A DNA stretch of 64,000 nt from Simmondsia chinensis. Taxonomy: Eukaryota > Streptophyta > Magnoliopsida > Caryophyllales > Simmondsiaceae. The first letter of the stretch is position 1; each line of letters begins with the position of its first letter. A program made the translations under genes and the position numbers. The notes under the pieces are model-generated. The model saw nothing but the letters and a program-made list of their open reading frames with translations. It was not told where the DNA came from and searched no databases. Shown here piece after piece: positions 11,172 through 23,450 of this stretch. The stretch covers positions 10,982,637 to 11,046,636 of the forward strand of contig JAGTTD010000003.1 in NCBI GenBank assembly GCA_018398585.1, read 5' to 3'.

Positions 11172-12060
11172 TTAGGGTGATGTTATGTTGATGATTAGTG
11201 ATGTGCTTGGCTCTCTTTCTCCCCATAGTTCATCTATGTTTCTCCCCCCTTCTTTTACGTATTTCTCCCCTTTCTTACTATCAATATAACACTATACTCA
11301 CTTTTTATGTACAGATACCTTGATCGATTATGTATCGTAACAAACGCCATGCAACATGTTGCACGATGTTTCGGACGTCGTGGAACAGTGTGCACTGTTG
11401 CATGCTGTTTGTAACGGTGTGCAGCAGTGACAACCACTTTTTTTTTTTAAGTATTAGAGCTTTAAAATTAAAAAAAATTTAATAAAATAACTTTTAATTT
11501 AAATTATTTTAATTTTTAATTTTATAATTTGAATCACTAAATACATATATATTTTAAATTAAATATTATTTTATACACTAATAAAAATTGTAATGATTAA
11601 CGATATAAAATGTGTCTCTCGTTATATCTTCCTTATCAATAGTATTATAATACCATAATTCTTATATGAGATGAACAGAGCAATGAGGAGATGGTGATAT
11701 GTATATTATTTTTTGAACTATCTTATACAGAAACTATGGTATTGTAATACTATTAGTAAGGAAGATATAAATGAGGGATACATTTAAATGATGAGATGTT
11801 TATGTTTCCAACAAAAAATGATAAGTTTACGCATTTGTATATTATTATTTGAACTATTTTATTAGATACATGTAACTCAAAAACTAAAAAATTATTTCAT
11901 ATAGTTTTCAAACTAATATATAATTTTTAAAAAAATATCAAAAAGAAACTCAACTAGTCTTGACTAGTGAGTAATACTCTACTTCAACACTCTACTTTTT
12001 CCCTCCCTTTCTCTCTTCCTCTTCTCTTCTCCCTCTTTATCTCTCTCAGAGCTCCCTTCA

Positions 12061-12210
12061 ATGGCGGCCTTTAACACTTTTACCATTTTCCTCCTCTCTT
12101 TCTACACTCTTTCTCTTTCTTATTTCCCTACTTTTAATGTTAAACTTTTGCTGTTCAAAATCAAGTATTTTGTACAAGGAAAGGAACAAAATTTACTCTT
12201 ATCTTCATAG
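12061..12210 (+). CDS. Short ORF with signal peptide, possible captured exon
   Basis: After a CT-rich leader-like stretch (11985-12060) an ATG opens 49 codons beginning MAAFNTFTIFLLSFYTLSLS, which looks like a secretory signal peptide, followed by about 25 unremarkable residues and a stop. A GT donor after TFN (about 12139) would allow it to be a first exon. The leader plus ATG interrupt sequence shared by this MULE and its relative at 1671-8378, so the segment was acquired. Capture of a host 5' exon (Pack-MULE style) is the inference. The parent gene is not recognised and expression is unknown. Confidence 0.3.
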   Translation: MAAFNTFTIFLLSFYTLSLSYFPTFNVKLLLFKIKYFVQGKEQNLLLSS

Positions 12211-12706
12211 AACACCATCTCCTCGTTACTCTATCTCATATATGAACTATAATATTATAATACTATTAATAATAAAAATATAGATGAGAGACACATTTTA
12301 CATTATTACTCATTATAATTTCAATTATTGTATACAATAATTTTTAATTTAAAAGGTACATGTATTTAGTAATTTAAATTATAAAATTAAAAAGTTATTT
12401 TATTAAATTTTTTTAATTTTAATGCTCTAACATTTTAAAAAAAAATTGGTTGTCACTATTGCACGTTATTACAAACAGCGTGCACCAGTGCACACCGTTT
12501 CATGACGTCCGAAATGTCGTGCAACGTTGTCCAATTTCTTGTAAGCCATTTGAAACGGCGTACAACGATAAGTGAATAGTAAAGTGTGCCGTGTTGCTAA
12601 ATATTTTTCGGGATATGCCAATTTGCTAAATATTTTTCGGGGTATGCGAATTTGCTAATTCTTTTTTCAAAACATTCCATTTTGCTAAAAAAAAGTCTTC
12701 CATCTC

Positions 12707-13451
12707 CCACTCCCCTGGTTTGCTTATAGGAAAAAAAAAAATCTCTGGTACCTTGTAAAAGAAAAGCAAGAATTTTATTCAAATTTTACTACTACTCCAC
12801 CATCAAAAGGAAAAGTTCACATCAAATTTTGATATCAGGTATTTTTAATGTTATTATTTCTTATAATGATTTTTTTATTTTCTATTTATTTTTTCTAGTT
12901 TTATATGAGAAATTTGTTTTCAGGCGTTAGATTGTGATGAAATTTGGTTTTTTATTAGTGTATATTTTTACTTAGATTTTCGTATTTTTTTTCTCTAATA
13001 ATAATGATTCAATTTTTCTCTTGCAACTCTCCATATTCATCTATATAAGATTAATAGATAGAGAGATTAGGGCATGGTTTGAGTTTTCATTTATGTTCTG
13101 TTATGTTTGGTTTTTTTTTTTTTTTTTTTTTTTGGGTCAAAAATTACATTTGGTAAATTAGGACTTGTTTTGTAGTCTCATTCTACTGGAATTTTTATGG
13201 ATTATAGTTTAGTTATCTTTAGGCATGGATATTCCGAATTTTAGTTATCATTAATATGCAAAGGCATTTGCATTTATTTATAACATTATTCACAACTTTT
13301 AGTTAAAGTTACAAAGTACTTCATTTATGTAAGGCCAAAACATAAAATGTTGCACTAATAACATGAATAGTAATGTTACTATTACAATAGGAATGGTGAT
13401 TGAAAAAGCTTGTGAAGTATTCATTTTTGTCCAGCGTAGATAGACCTAGAA
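12707..13451. other. No gene recognised; AT-rich flank and leader of the next MULE remnant
   Basis: Mostly AT-rich single-copy-looking DNA with a 24-base T run at about 13110. Its right part probably is the leader of the transposase remnant that starts at 13452. Confidence 0.4.
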
Positions 13452-14383
13452 ATGAGAAAAAATATCATAGATGATTCTTGTGATGATTACAATTCTAATA
13501 ATGATTATATTCCAAAATACAGGGAGTATAAAAGTCAAAATGAAGATAATTTATCCGTTGGTGAAGACAAATTTAGCACACAAGCTAATATTCAACTAGA
13601 GGTTGATGAGTAGTGTCATACTGATGATGAAGAATTAGTACATGTTAGAAGGAGAAGAGCAATAGATGTGCAAGACCATAGGTTGAAAAGAGAGGAGCTG
13701 GCTAATGAGTGTAGAAAATTAAAGAATACACCAAGTAAATCAATTGTTGTAATAAATAGTACTTGCCAAATGGTTGAGGGTGGATCGGGTTATGTTTCCC
13801 AGCTTTAATTTAAATAGTAGGCGTTTGATGTTGACTTTGAGGTTGGTACGAAATATGATAACAAACAACAGTTCAAGGATGCCATTAATAACTATTCCAT
13901 TATGAGAGGTTATAATATTAAGCTCTGTAAGAATGATCAAGTGAGAATGGCAGCAAATTGTATCAGGGAAAATTGCAAATGGAGAGTTTGGGCTTCATGG
14001 GTCAAAGGGGAGAAAACATTTCATATCAAGACCCTTTTTGAGTCTCATAGTTGCTATAATACCCGATCTAATTAAATTAGACTATGTATTATAATATATA
14101 AAATCCGGTTAATTAAATTGGTCTAGGTATTATAATAGGTGAAACCTAGTCTATTTAAATTGGACTAGATATTATAATATGTGAAACTTGGGTAATTAAA
14201 TTAGACTAGGCATTATAATATGTGAAACCTGGTCTAATTAAATTGGTTAGTTTTATAATGCAATTAGAACTGACTAATATTTCGATTGGGCTAGAAATAA
14301 ATTTAAAATAAGGGCCCACTAGTATACTAGGGTTATATAGCTATATATATAAGGGATGAGGATGTTCAAATCCTAGTTTTCTT

Positions 14384-15466
14384 GAATAAATTACCAAACT
14401 GGCACACTTTCGAAAAAAATTTACCAAAATGGCACAGTTTCAAAAATATTTACCAAATTGGCATACTTTACTGTAGCATTATTAACGTACACCGTTTAAA
14501 ACGGCGTACGTTAATAAAAAAAATTTTTTTTTTTTCAAATGGGGGGACGCCGTTCATCCAATCCTTTTTTTTTTTTTTAAATTTTAATATTATTTATTTT
14601 TTTAGATGGGTTAAATAAGGGTATTTAAAATTAATATTTAAGTACTCAAAATTCTTTTATGTACTCTTACTTTTTTATAATATGTGTCGGCACACATTTA
14701 ACGTACTCAAATTCAGCACCAATATAAGAATACCTAAAAGAATTTTGAGTACTTAGGTAGTGATTTTAAGTACATTGGTGGTGAATTTGAGTACGTTAAA
14801 TATGTGCCAACACACACCATAAAGATATACGAATACCTAAAAGAATTTTAAGTATTTAGATAGTGATTTTAAATATATTGGTGGTGAATTTAAGTAAGTG
14901 AAATGTGTCTCAACACACATAATTTATATGTCGACACACACTATAAAGAAAATAAGAGTAACAAAAAAAAAAATTTGAGTAGTTGGGTAGTGATTTTGAG
15001 TATTTGTGGTAATTTTGAGTACGTTAAGTGTGTGTCGACACACATAATTTATGTGTCGACACACACCATAAAGAAGTAAGAGTACCTAAAAAAATTTTGA
15101 GTACTTAAGTAGTAATTTTGAGTACGTTAAGTATGTGTCGACATACATAATTTATGTGTTGACACACATTATAAAGAAGTAAAAGTACCTAAAAAAATTT
15201 TGAGTACCCATATCTAACTCATTTTTAAAAAATAAAAAATATTAATAATATTAAAATAAAATAAAAAAAAAAATTGGATGGGGGGAGCCGTTTCAAACAG
15301 CGTCCCCCCATTTGAAAAAAAAAAAAAAATTTTTTATCAACGTATGCCGTTTTAAACGGCGTACGTTGATACTGCTACAGTAAAGTGTGCCAATTTGGTA
15401 AATATTTTTGAAAGTGTGCCATTTTGGTAATTTTTTTTGAAAGTGTGCCAGTTTGGTAAAAAATTC
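14384..15466. mobile_element. Foldback MULE-F with ~250-bp TIRs
   Basis: GAATAAATTACCAAACTGGC at the left matches GAATTTTTTACCAAACTGGC read inward from the right. The arms stay inverted for about 250 bp, including gtacgccgttttaaacggcgt-type words and ggggggacgccg. Flanks agttttctt (14375-14383) and agttttctc (15467-15475) are an 8/9 target duplication of Mutator length. The centre (14640-15200) is a tandem array with palindromes. There is no coding capacity. Confidence 0.8.
14640..15205. repeat. Tandem ~105-120 bp units with TGTGTCGACACA palindromes
   Basis: About four units, each built from: palindrome(s) TGTGTCGACACA; ccataaagaagtaagagtacctaaa; attttgagtacttaagtagtg; attttgagtacgttaagt. 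Palindrome centres fall at about 14688, 14808, 14911, 14932, 15036, 15058, 15139 and 15160. The last three pairs are spaced 21-22 bp, with aattta between members. The array fills the centre of the foldback MULE. Confidence 0.75.
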
Positions 15467-16840
15467 AGTTTTCTCCTTCCCTTTTCCAATATCTCCTCTT
15501 CACGCCTCTTTCTCGCGCATTCTCTCTCTCTAGCGTAGATTGCCGATCCCCACTATCTCTTGATAGGTTTTTGGAGCTAATTCATAAGTAGGAGTCCAAA
15601 TATTGTTTTAGAAGAAAGCGAAGGTAAGTATACCTCTACCCTACTTATTTGTAAAATACGAAAAATTTGCTTTATATGGTTTGATGTATAAGATTATATT
15701 TGAATAGTTTATTAGTTTGTTAAAATAGATTCAGGCATATGTACTTGGTTAAATACGTGATTTCTACTCTTATATTATACTGATATGTACTTTGATTTGA
15801 TGTTTTAATATGTGGTTTGAATTATATTGATTTATACATTGAATTGATATTTAAATATGTGAATTTTTTTAAGAATTTGTACTTGTGATTATACGAAATA
15901 AATTATTGTGGACTGGTAATTGAATTGAAAGGTTTTATGGGAAGAGCTTACAGATAACTACGTTGACCCTTCAGGGTCCATTGACAGTAGAATGTGAAAT
16001 GTGATAGTCGATATGTGACTCTGTCGTGAAAATAATACCCGCACGTAGATTTACGTTTGATCCTAGCGGATCTGTCGACTTAGAATCGGTTCGAATATGT
16101 GAAATGTGAACGTCGATTGTGATCCTGTCGCGAGAATAATACCAGCCGTAGTTTCTGTTTCATCTGTAAGTTTTACCAAAGAGCTATTGTGAATAAATTA
16201 AATTATTAAGTAGTGATTTGTGCTACTTTAACATGATTTCTGAAGATAAATTGGTTTTGCTTGTTTTGGTTGAACTTTTATCCATTTTAAATAATATGCC
16301 TGATTCGGATAGGATGTATGGTGTACTTGCTGAACGTGTTTTTTGTTTACCCAATTCCTTTACTTTCCAGATTAGTAGCTCATGGCAAATTCCTGAAGGA
16401 TGAGGAAGATAGAGCAGCTTTCTATTTCGAGCTTCATTTAGTTTCGTAATTTTGGATATAGAATAAATTCTAAAGTGGGATGTTATGAACTTTTGTCGAT
16501 CATTTATTTGATGATATTGGAATTTTGACCTTTCATATTGTTAGTTTTAAATCGTTGGTGATGATGTATTTGGATTCAATTTCATATATGTATGGGAACT
16601 TTTATGGGAATTTGGAAATGATGAATAGGAAGTTTTCAGGCTTCGTACTATGATGAGGGGATTCATTATAGTACAGCCATGTAGCGTCCGTTTTGATATA
16701 AGCCTATTCGATATATGATTTGGGGGCGTTACAATTGTACTAGAGCAATGAGCTATGAAAGAGTGACTTATTTATGGCTTTTGAAATATTACCCAATATT
16801 TTAGCTTGTATATACTCTATTTTCGCAAAAATTAATCCGA

Positions 16841-18900
16841 ATTTTTGAGTCATATATTTGAAAATATAGCCGGTTTAAACAGGAATACATCTATATATGT
16901 TTTCTAAGAGTCAACACATTTTCCCTGGATTTTTGACCGAACTTTTAGTGTGAAAAGTCGAATAGTACACACTCATATTAAACTCCATTTTATTCTTGCA
17001 CCATATTTAACTAACTATGCTAATTACTTGTTATGCCTCTCCTATAGTAATGGGTATATTAGTTAGCTCATCAGTGAACACACCAGAGAATGGTTAGATG
17101 GATCTATGCTTTATTTGTTTGCTAAGATTATTAAAAAGTTCATAAGACTCAAAATATCAAGTGGGAGCGAGCTTCTAAGTGAATGCTCATGGCCTTCGTT
17201 ACCGTTCTAGCAGCATATATGAGGTGGGCGCGGCTCCCTGAGGAGAGCGTTCATTTGCAGAATATTAGGCTAGATCTCTTAAGATGAATTGAAGTCCAAG
17301 CAATCGAGTACAGCCACGCCGATGTGGAGTATATCGAGGCCTTGTATGAGTGTTCAAGTAATGGTGTACACTTGATTAGGATCTACATTAGCCTCTCCGG
17401 GGAGCTCTATTGTAGGACCTTAGAGACTGAGGGAAAAGTGGTGTGTTAATGAAAAGGAACATACCCAGGCCCTGCATAGGCTCTCGCCTATGCAAGGTCG
17501 GGGGGGGGAGGGGGGATGTACGCAGCCTTCCCCGTTTAGGGTGTTAACCTGAAGAGAAGCTGTTTCCCAGTGCCCCCAACCTGAGGGTGAGGACTTCCCA
17601 GGAGGTCACCCATCCGGGTACTACTCTTGCCTAAGCACGCTTAACTTCGGAGTTCTCATAGGATCCGATGACGGCATGTTGGTGCCCTCTTTGGTAAAAT
17701 GTTTGTAAGAAAACATATGTATTGAGAAATGTTTTGACCCTTCTGATGTCTTAATTCGGCCTTGCCGACGAGGAGTTTTGGGTTATTCGGTTGGGTCTCC
17801 ACGGCATACATGTAAGTGTCATTAATGTGAACTCCGAACTTTGATTGTTTGCTAAAAGTAAGAAAAGTAATCCTATGTGTTATATGACTTGTTTTACAGT
17901 TTTTATCTTTCGGACTGGTTGTTAGATTACTGGTATGTCTTGTCTGTTCTGTTTTGTTCGCTATAATATGATATATTTTAATACATGTAGAGCACTAGCA
18001 GATGCTCAGAGTTATCTAGTTTGCTACTAGTAGGCCTACTAAGTTGAAAAGAACATTAGGAACGTTAGACTAGACTAAAGAATTAGTCGGATGCAAGATT
18101 TAGACATTATTTGTCAAATTTATTCTAGTCTTGGATGCTTGAATTGTCAACTATAGTAGAGATGATCAAATATTTAAAAGAAGTATTTGATTAGAGAACT
18201 AGTAGCACGAGAATAGCTAATGAGAAAGATGATAGACACAAGATTGTGTTAGGAAAGTTCAGTTCAAGAGCGCGTCATATGATGATGGCTCTTTTAATTG
18301 AACTTGCATTCTTGATGCAAATTTCGATAGCCAATCTTACTAGGATCTGATTATGACTTTCCTAACAGAGGTCTTTCAATCAATTTAGCTTGGATACATT
18401 GAGTAATAGAGATTCCTTATTGTCTAAACTGATGGAAGTACGGTTTCAGAGAAAAGGTGTCATGAAAACTAAGGGAAGAGTTTACTTAGGGTAAGCATTT
18501 ATCTTAGGAATTAGGAACCTCAAAGGGGTAAAATAAAACGTGAGTCAAAATGTTTTGCCTTGTTTATAAAAATACTGGACTTTAGAAGGAATTACCTAGG
18601 TACTTAGTATTATTGCCAAAACCGAAAGCCAACATGAAATGATATTGATATCATGTCTCATCTAGTTGTGACTAGTAGGTAGTTCACTAGCGTACTGGTG
18701 AATGAGTTTTCGATAAGGCCATCAAGAGGTAGTAGTTTAAGTTAGGGTATGTGGTTTTATATTTGAGTAACTATCTTGATGTGCTTTAGAAATTTGATTT
18801 CGATTCATTATTTTTGAAATAGTCTTTTAGTTATTTTTCTAAAAAAATAGTCTGATAGTTATATAAACGAAGTGTTTATTTAAAAGATACATTAGTAGAT
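16841..18900. other. No gene recognised apart from the SINE
   Basis: The stretch probably includes decayed 5' parts of the Copia element whose pol follows. Weak words are visible but no domain can be named. A 5' LTR matching 20807-22572 was not found by eye. Confidence 0.35.
17452..17695 (-). mobile_element. 5S-headed Angio-SINE, copy 1
   Basis: Read on the minus strand, the head (about 17590-17680) matches plant 5S rRNA from roughly nt 28 to 105: GAACTCCGAAGTTAAGCGTG, then GATGGGTGACCTCCTGGGAA (box C). The body follows: gggaaacagc.tctcttcagg, ggctgcgtacatcc, gggcctgggtatgttcc, as in Au-type SINEs. Pol III type 1 promoter elements (box A, intermediate element, box C) are largely kept. No clear target duplication is seen, so it may be old. 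Confidence 0.75.
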
Positions 18901-18949
18901 AGTTGACTTACTTTAATCAAAAAAATGTTAATGGCAATTTATTAGTTTA

Positions 18950-20600
18950 ATACAAGCTAGACCGTTAACCATATGAAAGAAAAAAATTCCAGAAACTATA
19001 TAGGTTTTAAGTGGTACTTAATCTTAGGTCACATTAATGAATATGATTCGAAAATGGCTGGATTTGTCTTATGGATCATTAAGTACTTGATAACCGGTAT
19101 TTGAATCATGTTCGAATTAATGGTGACTAAAAATGTCTTTAAGAGTAAAGATAGTGGGACCACTAAGCTACCAAGACTTGTTCATAAAGTGTTTAAGGAC
19201 GGCTAAAAGTTCAAGCGAGCAGAAAAGAAAGTGTATTTCATAAAATGTTTATGAATGACTATTAGGAAAGTTGATATATAGATATGCCAATGAAGACTAA
19301 AGTCTTAAAATTCCTTGAAAGATTCAAAGAATTAAAGACTTCAGTTGAATTCAGTTAGGTAGTTACATCAAACCACTTTGATTAGATCCAAATGGTGGTT
19401 TTAGAAGAATTCTTATTTGTCCTTATTACAAGGAATTATAAAAAGGATCAATAGTGTGTTTTTGATTATGGTAAGATTCATATGATGAGCCACATTGATA
19501 TATCAAAAGGTTTGTTATGTAAGATGTTTTAAAAAGCATTCTAAAAATTACAATAGATAGCTTGGATTAGATTGACAGTATGAGATACTGAGTCCATATG
19601 GCTTGATACAACTTATCATATAGATGATGTATTAGATATATCATCAACTAGGTTATCGTCATGCAAAGTATATGAGAGCTTTGGTGTAGTGGGAGGATGG
19701 TTAGGGTCACTTGACGGATTCACGTCTTCAGTCTTAACAGTTAAGAATGATGATGAATTTGATTCTTTAGACTACAATGAAACTCTTAAGTATAAAGATG
19801 CAAACCATTGGGTCGGGGCAGTAAAAGTTAAAGTTAAAGTAATCATATTTTTAACTAAGTTTGAGAACTTATAGAGGCGTCGAAAGATATTAAGTCCACT
19901 AATAGGATCTGAATGGACCTACAAGTATATAGGGTTAAGTGGACATGAAGGTAGGGACCTTCAAGGCTAGATTGGTGCAGTGGGTTAATACCTTACGGGA
20001 AGGAATCGTCTTTGATGAGACCTTCTAGCCAGATGTATGCTTAAGTCCATAAGGATACTTATCCATTATTTTTCATATGATCAGATACGGCAAAGTGGAG
20101 ATGAAGACGAAATTTTCTGAATGGTTATCTTGAAAGGTTATGTATATGATACAACCAGACAAATCTGTTGCCAAGAGTCAGGAGCATATAGTATGCAAAC
20201 TAAGCTAGTGTATTTGCAGACTTAAATAAGCATCTTATTCATTGAATAGTAGATTCAATGACGATTAATCAAGTCCTAGGGATTTGAGTCAATGATTAGT
20301 GAACCATGAGTGTACAAATGACATAACAAGAAAGTAGAGACTTTCTAATTGTTGTATATAGATGACATTCTACTCATTAAGACTAGTTTAGAATTGTCAT
20401 GAGCTGTTAAGTTTTTTATTGTCTAGTTAATTAAAAGCGAAAGAACTGAGATGAATCAACTGTGTTCTTAGGGTCAAGCTTTGGCGAGATTCAAAAGAAA
20501 GGATGTTGGGTTTATCATGAGTCGTTTATTTTCGAAGGGAATTTAGACGTTTAAAGTCAAAATTCCTATTTACCCTTCTAGTGGAAGTCATTAGATGGTG
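18950..20600 (+). pseudogene. Ty1/Copia pol, heavily decayed
   Basis: Copia polyprotein landmarks appear in order across many stops and shifts. There is a GAG-pre-integrase-like stretch (about 18990-19150). ANHWVGAVK (about 19800) is the region before RT. FKARLV (about 19960) and DETF precede the RT core. MIQPDKS..VCKL (about 20150-20205) follows, and LYIDDILLI (about 20352) is the RT catalytic box with the Asp pair, next to LGSSFGEIQKKGCWV (about 20470). The integrase core and RNase H are not readable. With the polypurine tract and LTR downstream this is the 3' half of one element on the plus strand. Confidence 0.75.
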
Positions 20601-20806
20601 AAGAGTGAAGCAGTCTTGTATTACTTACTTCATCATGAAAGTCGGGTACTTGATGGCTAGGGAATTATTGAGTAGTCTTGTTGACTCAGAGGGTTCCTAG
20701 TAAATAAAACATGTGAGCAAAAGAATGCGACAGTGACATATTAGTATTGGTTATGCAATGCATGGCTATTTGGGTTTAAGGACAAGTGGGAGAGTGTTTG
20801 AAGGGG

Positions 20807-22572
20807 TGTCCTAGAAAAACATAATTAGTTAGTTTTAAATATTAAATAAATAAATTTATTTTATTTATTTATAATCTGATTGTGTTTCATAAGTCAAATA
20901 TGCGTGTGATTGTTTTTCTAAAACATTCCATGAGATGGACGTTGTCTAAGACGGCGTGCCAGGTTTGGTTTAAGTAGTCAATATGATTGAACCATGGAAA
21001 GAATTAGATCAAACTAGTGACATGTTGTCAAAATATATTCGTAGTCGATGATAAGTTTGGAGAACATGCCTGATAAGATTATAACATGATACTTTTGCTA
21101 ACTTGTCTTAGTCATATGGATAGGAATCCAAGAGTATTATGTTAGTGATTTCAATAAGATTGGAATACCAAACAGGATCATCTGAATTAGTTGTTTCTTT
21201 ATTGCTATAAGAAATAATTAATAATGTAAGACGATAACTCTAAATCTGGGAAATAGTCGAAACTTGTGCATGGAATGTTAATTGCTTTGATGCCAAAATG
21301 ATGAGGTTAAAATTAAATAACCAGGATCTTACGTAGTTGAACAATTGCATGAAGTGTGGCGGAAATGGATATTGTACTAGGAATGTACAATGTAAGATGT
21401 CCCCCTAATTGAGTCGCAAATACACGAACATATTCTAGAATCTTTGGCCAGAGTATTCCATATGTTTGACATTTGGAATTAATACAGAAATTATTTCTGT
21501 ATTATGAACTGTTCAAAAAAAGGTGAATCGGAAACTACGATAGTATATGTGAGAAAAATAGCGATAGTAGTTAAAATTATTTTTGTTCACGAATATCTAA
21601 TAGAGGGGCTAATTGTCGTAATAAAATTATTTTAAAAATTCTAGAATGAATATATTTAATTCTAAAGCGTAGTAAAACTTATTTAGTGGAATTAAGTTTT
21701 ATTAAATGGTAGTCAATTGTTATCATGAGATGAAAATCAGATTTGACCCATTTGAAGCTAGGGTTAGATTGTCCCTTAGGTCCCTCCGCAAGCCTCAACT
21801 TAGACACTGTTTGAAAATATTTAAAAAATAAATTCATGAGATGAATTATTTATATACAAGATAAATAAATTTTTATACTAAAACAAATATTTATGAAATG
21901 GATATATAACATGATAAATTGTATCGTATCTTTAACAAAAAAAGAGAAAGCAATGAGGAGCAGGCACATAGCCCCGCGCGTGCAAGGCTGCATGCTCCTA
22001 GATTCCAAAATAAAAAAAGAGAAAACTGGGGCCGCTAACATCAACACCGTTTGAGCTGTATATAAGTGCGCGTTTGGCTAATTTTTTTTTTTTTAAGTTA
22101 AGGTTTTAGGTTTCCCACGACGAAAAATCTAAAATTGTTTTAGAGTTTTTATAAATTAATGTGTAGCATTCTGAAAAATTATTTTATGGAATATTTAAAT
22201 ATTTTAGGAGCCCATACACCGGTGCTAATAGAGGTCATTGCGAAGAAATCTCGAGATATCAAGAACCCCTCTTCTTCTAATTTCAGATCTTCAAATCAGA
22301 GTTTGGATTTGTGTTTCAGGTATGTGTAAATTAAATGTTTAATATTTAATTTATTCTTTCCTTTATTTTGTTTATTCTATATGCCATGTTTATGCTTGTT
22401 TTATTCGATATTTTTCGGTTGTTATATCTTGAGCCTATTAGAGTAAGATTTAGGTTTAATTAAATAGTTTAATTAGATCAGGGCATTAGGTTTAAAACAA
22501 AGAATTTTAATTTAGTTTTTCGCTGCGCTTGCTCTTGTTGTTTAGGGAAAGTTTTGAAATACGTTCCCGACA
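20807..22572 (+). mobile_element. 3' LTR of the Copia element
   Basis: A polypurine tract (acaagtgggagag, about 20782) is followed by TGTCCTAGAAAAACATAATT; the LTR ends ..ACGTTCCCGACA. TGTC..GACA termini are inverted repeats. At 1,766 bp it is long for Copia but in range for Sire/Tork-like lineages. Near its end it has cgctgcgc and a T-rich tract as seen in such LTRs. No 5' partner is found, so insertion age cannot be judged. Confidence 0.65.
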
Positions 22573-22601
22573 ATATGCTCATCATAGACTAAGACGATGA
22601 T

Positions 22602-23450
22602 GTGGTGCCCGAGACTCCGCCAATGTCTAAACGTGGGCTCAAATGGAAGATCCCTGAGGATCAGCTGTTAATTAGAGCATGGTTAAACGTATCCACCGAT
22701 CCCATCATCGGTATTGAAAAACACATCGGACGATGTGGGATAGGATTTACCTGTATTACGAAGAAAACCAGTGGAATTCGTCAGACCGAAATCCCAATAT
22801 GCTTAGACGTAGGTGGCAAAAATTATGTATGGCATGTATGAAATTTTCTACATGCTATGAAAGATTTTGTTCCCAATACGAAATCGAAAAGTCAAAAAAC
22901 GACAAAATTTTCAACGCTGGCTATTTGTACTCTACCACACACAGCAAAAATGGATCATGCATGGCAAATGTTTAACCAATCAATATGGTATAGTTATACT
23001 ACAACCACATCTGACCGGAGCTCCATAGCTTACAAAAGTGGGTGTTTCTGGAGATTACATGTCATCCTTAACTCCTACGACTCCTGGCAATGAAGACACT
23101 GTTTCTCCTATTCTTTGATCGATTGGCAGGGATGTTGCCAAAGAAAAGCAAAGGTAGTGGCTTTTGACAGCAACAGCGGTTTGGATATGAATGTTAAACA
23201 AGAACTTCATGAATTGCAACTTATGGAAAAGGCAAAAATGGATATGATGTTAAAAGCTATAGACTTGATATGAGAGGACATCCAATCGCGAAACGATGTG
23301 AAGGATATGAATATATTAACGATGGATGTGTCCAATTTACCTAAAAATGTAAAACAATATTTTCTCCAAAATGCACAGAGATATTGCAAGGATAAAACCA
23401 ATAATGTGTCCAATTTATCTCTTTACGATTTATTTATTTATTAACATTGT
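22602..23450 (+). pseudogene. PIF/Harbinger ORF1-like SANT/Myb protein, frameshifted
   Basis: Frame 1 gives KWKIPEDQLLIRAWLNVSTDP; after a shift near 22725 the next frame gives RMWDRIYLYYEEN and RRRWQKLCMACMKF, then another shift near 22960 gives MDHAWQMF. This order (EDxLLIxAWLN-S-DPI, FWxRI, RWxxI, AW) is the SANT/Myb-like domain of the plant family annotated as Harbinger ORF1 or glutathione S-transferase T3-like. The C-terminal coiled-coil (LMEKAKMDMML, about 23221) is also visible. The original would be a nuclear DNA-binding partner of a Harbinger transposase. At least two shifts and several stops make it non-functional. Confidence 0.65.

Larger units (their letters stand above)
9902..12695. 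mobile_element. MULE-E with 11-bp target duplication
   Basis: The ends AAGTTTTTTAGCAAAATGGC (9902) and, inverted, ..GCTAAAAAAAAG (12695) are flanked by an identical 11-bp duplication TCTTCCATCTC (9891-9901 and 12696-12706), in the Mutator range. Sub-terminal sequence repeats the gttcact..cgttgcacaacgtt motifs of the MULE at 1671-8378, and 11720-11950 closely resembles 7870-8100, so both are one family. It has been enlarged by an LTR (10101-10676), a MITE (10779-11171) and a stretch with a possible captured exon (about 11960-12200). It encodes no transposase. Confidence 0.8.
14055..16733 (+). mobile_element. Solo LTR, Ty3-type, inside the MULE transposase remnant
   Basis: TATAATACCCGATCTAATTA opens and GGGGGCGTTACA closes this LTR, a pairing typical of Ty3 LTRs that read TGTAATACCC..GTTACA. 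The flanks gttgc and attgt resemble a decayed 5-bp duplication, and the interrupted reading frame confirms the insertion point. Excluding the nested element at 14384-15466 the LTR is about 1.6 kb. It contains a CT-rich leader with a donor-like gaaggtaagt near 15622. No internal region accompanies it, so recombination between two LTRs is inferred. Confidence 0.6.
13452..16840 (+). pseudogene. MULE transposase N-terminal remnant, split by a solo LTR
   Basis: From 13452 an acidic N-terminal region, interrupted by stops near 13612 and 13806, leads into a good MuDR DNA-binding domain (13820-14054). Its landmarks are FEVGTKYDNKQQFKDAINNY, a Cys at RENCKWRVWASW, and an end at FESHSC. The reading then breaks at 14054 and resumes after the LTR at about 16738 with TRAMSYERVTYLWLLKYYP, which is the expected continuation in this family. 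The DDE, SWIM and knuckle parts are not seen downstream. This is a different MULE lineage from the one at 2253-6680. It is non-functional. Confidence 0.75.

Noticed and set aside
17590..17695. Functional 5S rRNA gene
   Set aside because: The 5S-like part lacks the first ~27 nt and the 3' end of 5S, and is fused to an Au-type SINE body; the other copies have SINE target duplications.
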